Source: Artemisia argyi (taxonomy: Eukaryota; Streptophyta; Magnoliopsida; Asterales; Asteraceae). From it: a stretch of DNA of 64,000 nucleotides. Of this stretch, positions 56,530 to 64,000 are shown in pieces (the first letter of the stretch is position 1; every line of letters starts with the position of its first letter). Location of the stretch: contig CM060692.1 in assembly GCA_030686995.1 (NCBI GenBank), positions 124,429,296 through 124,493,295 of the forward strand, read 5' to 3'. The position numbers and the translations under genes are program-made. The notes under the pieces are model-generated. The model ran no database searches and had not been told where the DNA came from. It saw nothing but the letters and a program-made list of their open reading frames with translations.

Positions 56530-58455
56530 CTCACTAGCAGTAGGATCAGCAAAATCTTGAGCAGCAGAGTTATGTGCAGCAGCAGAGTCATCTGTCTTGT
56601 TAGTAACAGCAGCAATATTCACTTCACCCATCAACCCCGTTGCCTTTACTAATTGTTCAGGACCCAAAGTATTGAGTTTCGCCACCACTTTTTCATGAGC
56701 AACAGCCGCTTCTTCCATTACAACCTCATTAACTTGCTTATCAGCAATCACAAAACCATCCATATCTTGAGGACTTTCCACCTCCATATCTTCAGTTACT
56801 GGAACCTCCCCTGAAACCATTCCAATATCCACATCTTGAGCACTGTCAATCTTCTTCAAATTTTCCTCCCCTGAACCCATTACATCATCCTGCTCCTCAT
56901 TCCTCCCCTATTTGGAAGCATTCTCTTCCAAAGGAACAGAGTGTTCAGGTGAACTAACAACCTTTGAAGTGCCCACTTTCTTTAATCTTTTGAAGGAGGT
57001 TGAAGAGCTTGATTTTCTTAAGTTCTTGATCTTCTTTTGCAATCTTTTGATCTTTCTAGCTTGAGCATCAGCAATGGTAGAAAGACCAAGAACCTTCTCC
57101 TCCAATGTATCACATTTAAGCTCCAAATTGGTACAAATAACCATCAATTTCTAAATAAGTTTCATACTAGTCTCATCACTTCGACCTGTGTGACCTGGTC
57201 TGAGAGCTGAATCAATGACATTGTCATTATGTACAGTATCATCCATCAATTCATGTGTCACTAATCTGTCCTCATCACTTCGACCTATATTACCTGATCC
57301 GAGAAGTGAATCTTTGGACGTAAACCCAGCATCAAACCTAGTTTGATCATCTGAGACCCCTGTGTTTGCCATTTGGCTAGGGTTACCATCATTGGAATGA
57401 GATTCATCAGAACCCTTTTCACTAGATGTTGCCTTGGTTTGGGTCTTAGTTATGTTCTCACTGTCCTGCTTTGCAGCTAAGCTAGAAGCAGTAGTGACAG
57501 CCCTCACCAACATGTCCCCTTCATCACCTAGGACAGCCTCATCTAGTACAAACATACTAACACTAGTCTGATGTAGCTCAGTGTTCTTTGTGGCTTTCCT
57601 ACGGGTATAGAGTATTTTGGGTTAAGTGGCAGATACGGTAAAATTGGGTGTGTGATGGGAATCAGTGGGAGTTCCTGATTCTTCACCCTGAATGTTTTGC
57701 ACAATTTGCACCATATAAGGTGTAAGAGATGTATATGTGCCTGAAAAACTTTTTCCATTTTTAATCAAGAAAGTAAACATTTTTGGAACCAACTTAGAAG
57801 AATCATAAGTGGCATGATGTGTTCTTACTTTGGAAATTTGTTTTTGTACAAAGAGCTGTATAAATCTTGGATAAAGTAAATAACAACCAGACTCTTTGAT
57901 GCTTTTTGCAATCCCCTGCAAAATCATATTTGAAAAATTAGATGGATGTCCTTTGCTTAGGCATACCATAGCAGATGCAATGGTAGCACTAAACTCATGC
58001 CACCCAAAAGTTTTAGAACTCAAACAATGAAGGAGATTTTGTACCAAAAATTTGTATTGAGAACAGAGGAGCGCTTTTTGAAATTTTAAATTTGCATGTT
58101 GGCCCTCATATCTAAAATCATCTAAACCTTCAGAAATGGCAGAGTTAGCAAGGCACGTGGTCTCTATTTCATCATCTAAGAGAAGAATTTCCCGTGTAGA
58201 AGATTCAGTTACACGCACTTGTTGACCATCTACCATAGCTCTGACGTATTTTTACTCATTCTGAGCTTTGACTTTAGCAGTAAGCCAAAACTGCTTGATG
58301 TAGGAAACATATATAGTAGGATTCACAGTTAATGCATACCTAAGAGAAGTAGCATTCAAGAATTTAGTCATATCTGTGAAACCTTCAGAAACCGACTCTT
58401 CATCCAGTAAAGCAACATTATTGTGATTTTCTGCCCAGGTACGTGTATAATCCAT
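56530..58455 (-). pseudogene. Extra 3' ORF of element 4, N-terminal half
   Basis: The minus-strand start at 58455 (MDYTRTWAENHNNVALLDEE) leads to LRYALTVNPTIYVSYIKQFW. A stop after KAQNE (58252) breaks it, and the frame 58236-57622 continues with VDGQQVRVTESSTREILLLD, LHCLSSKTFGWHEFSATIAS and LLYPRFIQLFVQKQ. Frames 57555-57151, 57147-56908 and 56880-56530 carry the Ser/Asp-rich repeat region, a coiled-coil-like LELKCDTLEEKVLGL segment and an acidic valine-rich region. Element 5 cuts it at 56524. The uninterrupted site for element 2 is at 58348-58352. The protein is conserved between the two SIRE families but has no identified function. Confidence 0.75.
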
Positions 58456-58772
58456 GAATTAGAGTTTTTAGAAATTTGGGATTTTGTGACTTTGAGAATA
58501 ATACAGTGTTAGGGTTTGAGAGAACTTCAATTTGGAGCGCGTAAAAACCAATTGTGAATGTGAATTAGGTTTTAAACTTGTTTGGAGAAGTTACACATTC
58601 CACCCTCACACTTCCAAACATAGCAGCACAACCAGGATATCAGCAGAACTAGCAGCAGAGTGAAACAACTAGCAGCAGATTGTTTTGGCCAACAACAGAA
58701 TTGAATAGTCAAGCTCGGTCAAAAAGTCAAACGATCCTTAGCAATAAATTCTCAATTATACGCCTTGATCCC

Positions 58773-58780
58773 TATAAAAA
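58773..58780 (+). promoter_or_regulatory. TATA box of the antisense ORF in element 4
   Basis: CCCTATAAAAAGAAAC lies 92 bp upstream of the ATG at 58865. It is identical to the element 3 version at 34068-34075. Confidence 0.6.
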
Positions 58781-58864
58781 GAAACTAATCTTCCCCTAAT
58801 TTAGCCCACAGAAACCCTAATCTCTTCCAAAAACACCAATCAACCAAATCAAATTACAATTAAA

Positions 58865-59335
58865 ATGAAATCCACCCTTGAAATAATCAACATCTCCTCC
58901 GATTCATCATCAGAGGATGAAACACCACTCCCAACCTATGTGACACCATTTCGTCCTCCCCATAATGGATGTAGGACAAAGGAGCAAGCACGGAAGAGAA
59001 AACATGATCTTCCAGTGTTCAAGGATCTTTTGAACTTGAATTAGACACCAAGCACATCAAGGGGTAAGGAAGTTATGCCCCCTAAATCTCCATCTTCATC
59101 AGAATCATCAAAAGACCCATCCTGGATCCCAATCAGACCTCCATCTCCAATGGAACTTGTTTCCCCCTTTCTTTGCACATCTTCAGATGAGGATGAGCCT
59201 CAGAACAATCCTCCTACTACTCCTGAAAGACCACAATCATCAAGGCCAAGGCCAGCATCCAGACTAAGAAAGTCAAACCATCCTCTGCCTAAAGAAAGAG
59301 AAGTGGTAATTGGGCTTCCATGTCTTAGGCATTGA
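58865..59335 (+). pseudogene. Antisense ORF of element 4, split by one in-frame stop
   Basis: It has the same 156-codon plus-strand frame as in element 3, starting MKSTLEIINISSDSSSEDE, with the same TAG at 59042-59044 and the same in-frame ATG at 59075. Downstream residues differ from element 3 at several positions (for example IPIRPPSPMELV against IRIRSPSPMGLV) while the frame stays open for 86 codons. An open frame kept on both sides of the stop in both copies could mean that the stop is recent, is read through, or that the second ATG is used. Confidence 0.6.
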
Positions 59336-59832
59336 TGTAGTTGTTGATTGTTGTCTTTTGATTTTATCTGTTGATGTAGCAATCGTTTTTTTCTTGGGAA
59401 GTGAGTTGTGGTTGAAACACTTTGGTTTGTAATCTTTGGCATGTATGAATGATGAATGATCCTGATCTGTCTTTAATAACTTTATTCTTGTGAATTGACA
59501 GCAACAATCATTACTTATAACTTTTCCATCAAAATGTTAGGCCAAACACCACAAAACATACCAACATATGTTGCAAATGTACTAGAGATATGTCGCAGTA
59601 GAATCATATAGCAGCAGAGTACATTCCAACTAGCAATATGCTTCTTAAGAAGCAGCAGAAAGAATCTTAACAAGCAGCACAGTATCTTTACAAAACTTTA
59701 CAAAAACATAAGAAGATAAGTTTTTCAAAGATTAATCATACCAATGTTTGCAATTAGAAATTGAAACCTCCCCACATCAAAGTGTTTAGTGAGTAGATCA
59801 TCAACATTGTTATCAGTATGAATCTTGACAAT
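59336..59832. other. Non-coding spacer between antisense ORF and pol in element 4
   Basis: It is the counterpart of 34631-35020. No ORF of interest is present. It contains the AGCAGCAGA motif type near 59615 and 59658. Confidence 0.5.
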
Positions 59833-61273
59833 TTAAATTAACTTCTTTTCATAACAATCTCTTATAAAATAATGCCTTATCTCAATATGTTTTGTTTTAG
59901 AATGAAAAACAGCATTTTTAATTATGCAAAGTGTGCTGTTGTTATAAATATGAATTTTGGTGTTCATGAAATTGTACCCATAATCTAGCAGTTGATTTTG
60001 CATCCAAAGCACCTGTCCACAACAACTTGAAGCAGCCACATACTCAGCTTCAGTTGTAGAATTTGCAACCACTATTTGTTTCTTGCATTGCCATGACACC
60101 AATCTGTTTCCAAGAAATTGACAACCTCTTGTTGTATACTTTCTATCCAAGCAAGCTCCAGCATAACACTATCTGAGTATGCTACCAAATCAAAAGGTGA
60201 ATCCCTGGGATACCAGACGCCCAATTTGGGTTGATGCCTTAGATACCTAAAAATTCTCTTCACTACATTGAGATGTGATTCCTTGGGACATACTTGGAAT
60301 CTTGCACAGGCACAGACAGCAAACATAATATCAGTCCTTGAAGTTGTAAGGTACATCAATGAACCAATCATTGATCTGTACAAGTGAACATCTACTTCTT
60401 TTCCATTTTCATCCTTCAACAAAGGTTTGATGGATTCCACGGTTGTCTTTGCAGGCTTAGCATCTTTAAATCCAAACATCTTCAAAATCCCATTGACATA
60501 CTTATCCTGACTAATAAATATGCCATCTTCCTTCTGTAAAACTTGCAGACCCAAGAAGAAGGTGAGTTCTCCCATTGAAGTCATAGCAAACTTATCCTTC
60601 ATAAGCTTCTCAAAATTAACACACATAGCTCTGTTTGAAGTCATAGCAAATCTATGTCATCAACATAGATTTGGACTAGAAAAATATCATCCTTTTGTCT
60701 TTTGAGAAACAAAGTCTTATCAATCTTTCCTCTACTAAACCCAAAATCTAACAAATATGTTGACAAGGTATCATACCAAGCTCTCGGAGATTGATGTAAA
60801 CCATACATTGCTCTATTCACCTTGTAAAATTTGTCAGGATAGTCATGGTCATCAAAACGAGGTGGTTGAGACACATAAACTTCTTCTGTAATGGTCCCAT
60901 ACAGAAAAGCACTTTTTACATCCATCTGATACACCACAAAATCTTTGTATGAAGCATAAGCCAAGAATAATCTAATGGCTACTATTCTTGGCACTGGTGC
61001 AAATAATTCATCATAGTCAAGGCCTTCTTGTTGAGTGTATCCTTGTGCTACTAACCTTGCCTTATTTCTAATGACTATGCCTCTTTCATCTTTTTTGCAT
61101 CTGAAAACCCATTTAGTGCCAATCACTCTTTTCCCATTTGGAAAATCAACCAAAATCCATACTTCTTGTAGTTTGAATTGCAGAAGCTCATCTTGCATTG
61201 TTTCCACCCAACTTGCTTCTTGTAAGGCTTTGTAAGTATTCTTGGGTTCAATTTGAGATAAAAAAACAGGCAA
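59833..61273 (-). pseudogene. Reverse transcriptase and RNase H of element 4
   Basis: The minus-strand frame 61273-60641 has NGKRVIGTKWVFRCKKDERG, ARLVAQGYTQQEGLDYDELF, YQMDVKSAFLYG (motif A intact) and LVQIYVDDID. Immediately after YVDDI the frame breaks where the string TGAAGTCATAGCAAA, present 60 bp away at 60577-60591, has replaced the normal sequence at about 60639-60653. The frame 60644-60072 goes on with FFLGLQVLQKEDGIFISQDK and the RNase H start. A single-base deletion near 60165 shifts the frame after AYSDS, and 60150-59833 completes the domain (NSTTEAEYVAASSCCGQV). Element 3 lacks the duplication but has lost the motif A Asp. Confidence 0.88.
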
Positions 61274-61968
61274 ACAAGCAATTTTGTAGATGTTTGTGAC
61301 TGTTTCTTTGATTCAGAGATCTTGCAAAGAAACTTTGATGTTGTAGATGTTTCAGCTCTTTAGTCATTCTTCTTGTTTGAACAGATGATGTTGGATCACT
61401 GAGAATTTGTTCTTTGAGATGATTCTTGTAAACTCTTGTGGTAGAAGTGGGACTAACAGGAATGTTGAGTTCCAAATTAGTAATGTCTGCATCAGCTCCA
61501 AATAGTTTACCATCAAGAGCTTCATCATCTGTATCATAGTAGATATTTGCTAGAGGAGGCATATTTGGATCATCAGGATAGTTTGGATTAGTAAAAGACC
61601 TACCCTGAGTATCCAAAGAAGGAAACTTTGGTGAAGAAGCAGAGTTAGTAGGCTTGGCAGTAGAATTGGTTGAAGCCATAGTTGTTTGTTTTGGCCTAGC
61701 AGTAGAGTCTTCTGGCCTTGTAGGAGATCATCAACAACCACTTTGGGAGCATCATTTGTGTCCTTTTCTACATCAACAGGTATCTCAATGCCTTCTTCAG
61801 TTTCCTTAGGTTTCTCTTGAGCAACAACATCTTCTTGTGAACTTTGATCTTTCTGAAAGGCTAGTAAAGTTGGACTAATCTTCAGTTTCTCAACCAAAAC
61901 AAAATCTTCTTGAGGTTTGTAAGTGTCAACACTAGCAATAACTGATACATAATTCATTTTTTGGCAAG
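61274..61968 (-). pseudogene. Integrase-to-reverse-transcriptase linker of element 4
   Basis: Minus-strand frames 61957-61550 and 61679-61274 contain MNYVSVIASVDTYKPQEDFV, Pro/Glu-rich stretches, an NYPDDPNMPPLANIYYDTDD segment and SDPTSSVQTRRMTKELKHLQ, a usual element of copia linkers just before reverse transcriptase. Frame changes near 61730 and 61310 break it. It is fuller than in element 3, which has lost the second half. Confidence 0.7.
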
Positions 61969-62861
61969 AATATCCATATTAAACAACCATTTTGGTCCTT
62001 TCCCTTCAACATTAGATGTGTTCTCACTAAACTTGATATGCAAATTCTCCTCTACATGTTTGTTTCTCTTATTGTATACCCTGAAAGCTTTAATATTTAC
62101 AGAGTAACCAACCAAGTATCCTTCATCAGCTTTTTCTTCAAATTTGCCTAACTGATCCTTAGTGTTCAAAATAGTAACAGGATATCCAAATGGTTTGAGA
62201 AAATCAATCATTGGATTCTTTCCATGAAATAACTCATATAGAGTCTTGTTGTGAGGCTTAACTACCTTACTTCGGTTTTCCACAAAACATTCAGTGTTGA
62301 TAGCTTCAGCCCAAAAAGGTATAGGTAGTTTAGAGACAGATAACATTGTTCTTGCAGCCTCAATCAGTGTCCTATTTCTTCTCTCTGCTACGCCATTCTG
62401 TTGTGGAGTTCTTGCAACACTGTATTGTCTTAGAATACCCTTTCCCACACAGAATTGATTCATCACACTATTCTTGAACTCAGTACCATTGTCACATCTG
62501 ATTATTTTCACTTTGTGATTGTGTGCAGGTTTTCAACTCTGGTAATGAATGCCTTGAGTATCTTTGGAGTTTCATCTTCAGTAGCTAGGAGGAACACCAA
62601 AGTAAACCTGCTAAAGCCATCTGTCACAACTAGGCAATATGACTTCTTCTTCAAACTATTCAAAAAAATAGGCCCAAATAACTCCATGTGAAGTAAATGT
62701 AAGGGCTTAGTAATTGTGTTCACTGTCTTGGACTTGAATGAAACTCTGTGTTGTTTACCCTTTTGACAAGCAACACAAGTCTCACAATTCTCAAACATCT
62801 TTGTGGGCATCCCTCTCACAAGATTTTCTTTTACCAACTTGTTCATGGTCTTGTAGTTCAT
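61954..62861 (-). pseudogene. Integrase of element 4
   Basis: The minus-strand frame 62861-62508 has the zinc domain cysteines (CETCVACQKGKQH) and LLHMELFGPI, where the first catalytic Asp is Glu. Two extra bases at about 62522 (TGTGTGCAGG) shift the frame. The frame 62511-61954 then has MKIIRCDNGTEFKN, NGVAERRNRT and KPFGYPVTILN. The second Asp and the Glu are present. The upstream HRRLGH part is separated by a stop near 62890 and altered. The enzyme is non-functional, whereas element 3 keeps all three residues. Confidence 0.85.
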
Positions 62862-62891
62862 ATGTCCAAATCTACTACGCCATAATTTGGA

Positions 62892-63335
62892 CTAATCAAT
62901 AGTGGCCTTTGCAATTAGACAAGTTAAAGCTCTTTTGGGAACAATGTTCTTAATATGGTCACTGTATATATTTTCATTTCTAGGGACTTTCAATAGAACA
63001 AATTTATCATCTGGCAATTGAAAATCAAGAGAAAGGATCATACATTCAGTGTCTGTAAAAAGAACAAAGTTCTTTTTGTCACACATTTGTGAGACACTAA
63101 AGAGGTTAAACTTAAGCCCTTTCACAAGAAACACCTTCTCAAAGTCCAAATTTCCTGTTCTTAGAGTTCCTCTGCCAATAATCTTTCCACCTTTTGGATC
63201 ATTCCTAAAAGCAACATAACCACCTTCAAAAGGCTCAAAGTCTTCTAGTTGAGACTCATCACCTATCATATGTACAGAGCATCCACTATCAACTATAGCC
63301 ATATCCTTTAGCTCATCCGGTAGATTACCCTGCAC
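62892..63335 (-). pseudogene. Protease region of element 4
   Basis: The minus-strand frame of 147 codons is MQGNLPDELKDMAIVDSGCS with an intact Asp-Ser-Gly protease motif, then SQLEDFEPFEGGYVAF, RGTLRTGNLDFEKVFLVKGL and FSVSQMCDKKNFVLF. It ends at a TAG just after KATID (62889-62891), before the zinc domain. Element 3 has an Asn in place of the catalytic Asp. Confidence 0.83.
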
Positions 63336-63354
63336 ATGAAAATAGAGAAATTAG
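63330..63354 (-). promoter_or_regulatory. Gag stop / possible 3' splice site in element 4
   Basis: The minus strand reads CTAATTTCTCTATTTTCATG then TGCAG and GG. The gag TAA lies inside the branch-point-like CTAAT, and the AG precedes the first protease codons. In element 3 the same place reads GCTGG (38180-38184 on the plus strand CCAGC), so the AG is lost there. Confidence 0.4.
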
Positions 63355-63361
63355 TTTCTCT

Positions 63362-64000
63362 TGGGGACCCAAGCCATTACTGACTCGGATCTGCCTTGTG
63401 CATCAACATAATTAAATTTCTTTTAATCACTTGATGCACTGCTGTTTTTGGAAACATTGTTTGAAACAAATGATTTTGGTTTCCAAACCCAGCAAGCTGA
63501 GGCCTTAACAACATAAAAATTATTTCCAACAACTATATTTGATAAAATTTTTGGCCCAGAAGTAGAAAGTTTTGTACTAGCAGCAGATTGCTTACTAGTA
63601 GCAGAGTGCATACTAGCAGTAGAGTGGTTACTAGCAGTAGAGCCAGCAAAAGAACCGGTTGTGGTTTTAAAAGCACCATTTGATTTAGCAGCAAAAATAG
63701 ATCTAGTTGCACCAGATCTCAACAACACAGTAGTTGTAAACATATTTATGATTCACCCTAGAGTATTGATTCCAAACAGGATTTTGTGATAATTACAACT
63801 ATTAATCAAATGTTCAAAACTACCGCACTTATAACAAACCTTTTTCTTTAATTTGAAACTCACTACTTAATTTGTTTGAAACTAGGTTATTAAAGTTTCT
63901 CTGATTTCCCCTAGGCTTATTATAGAATCCATTCAAATGACCTCTAGGAACCTCATTATATTCTACCATTTTCCTAGAGATACCCTTACCTAACACAGGT
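63362..64000 (-). pseudogene. Gag C-terminal part of element 4 (continues past window)
   Basis: Near 63810-63850 the minus strand carries the second zinc knuckle VCYKCGSFEHLINSC. The frame 63743-63423 follows (Ala/Ser/Thr-rich repeats [14 protein letters not shown], then [13 protein letters not shown]). A TAA after NSSASSD (63423-63425) arose from a small indel relative to element 3. The conserved end [19 protein letters not shown] follows before the regular TAA at 63351-63353. The solo LTR present in element 3 is absent here, so the insertion into element 3 came after the two copies diverged. Confidence 0.78.

Larger units (their letters stand above)
41727..64000 (-). mobile_element. Element 4: second SIRE-type copy in tandem with element 3 (5' end outside window)
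   Basis: Order on the minus strand: gag end 64000-63362, protease 63335-62892, integrase 62861-61954, linker, reverse transcriptase and RNase H 61273-59833, antisense ORF 58865-59335, extra ORF 58455-56530 and 43891-42306, polypurine tract 42191-42206, 3' LTR 41727-42190. It is very similar to element 3 throughout, including the same stop codon in the antisense ORF, so one arose from the other. Element 5 is inserted in its extra ORF. The 5' LTR lies beyond 64000. It keeps protease and reverse transcriptase motif A but has a changed integrase Asp and several frameshifts. Confidence 0.88.

Noticed and set aside
15902..58455. Reading the extra 3' ORFs as a retroviral envelope gene
   Set aside because: No signal peptide, transmembrane segment or cleavage site is seen, and the position alone is not evidence. 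They are reported as extra ORFs of unknown function.
1..64000. Ordinary plant genes, tRNA, rRNA or microRNA genes
   Set aside because: All sizeable coding similarity is to retroelement proteins. No exon pattern or structural RNA could be supported by eye.

Overview
This window is plant nuclear DNA: a nested stack of LTR retrotransposons with no recognisable ordinary host gene, tRNA or rRNA. The elements show plant hallmarks: primer sites for initiator tRNA-Met, Ty1/copia SIRE-type and Ty3/gypsy-type Gag-Pol proteins, and 5-bp target-site duplications (TSDs). The SIRE-type elements carry a long extra 3' protein with motifs such as VNPTIYVSYIKQFW and CGVH...LVEK.YP, plus a Gag end AWVPKRN. From memory these resemble proteins common in daisy-family (Asteraceae) genomes, perhaps tribe Anthemideae. 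The family-level call is an inference.

Layout. 1-6588: element 1, minus strand, with 3.4-kb LTRs and only 0.7 kb between them, inserted in a decayed gypsy gag (6589-6944). 7045-9552: decayed element pieces. 9553-11524: 3' half of a gypsy-type element with TGAT...ATCA ends (copy A). 11525-13282: 5' part of another minus-strand element. 13283-15269: a plus-strand copia pol fragment, cut at 15269. From 15270 to the window end runs a tandem of two SIRE-type copies on the minus strand that share one LTR: LTR 15270-15748, element 3, shared LTR 41727-42190, element 4 (continues past 64000). Nested inside are a gypsy-type element (16738-21235, TSD GTATC), gypsy element 2 (23746-33650, TSD AGTAG), a solo LTR (38566-40011), and a second SIRE family, element 5 (43897-56524, TSD AATTT). 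For three of the insertions the uninterrupted target can be read in the sister SIRE copy.

Each SIRE unit is laid out, in element orientation, as LTR, primer site, gag (two zinc knuckles), protease, integrase, reverse transcriptase, RNase H, then a divergent block, polypurine tract and LTR. In the divergent block a small antisense gene with its own TATA box points back towards pol, and the long extra 3' ORF points away. The antisense gene occurs in both SIRE families (48808-49251; 34160-34630; 58865-59335) and shares the N-terminal motif ISSDS. It is the best candidate here for something under-described. All full-length coding regions carry lesions, so no element looks autonomous, although different elements have lost different enzymes.

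LTR divergence counted by eye is about 30 of 549 positions for element 5 (about 5%) and about 45-50 of about 3,490 for element 2 (about 1.3%). Element 5 is therefore an older insertion and element 2 a recent one. These counts are hand estimates.
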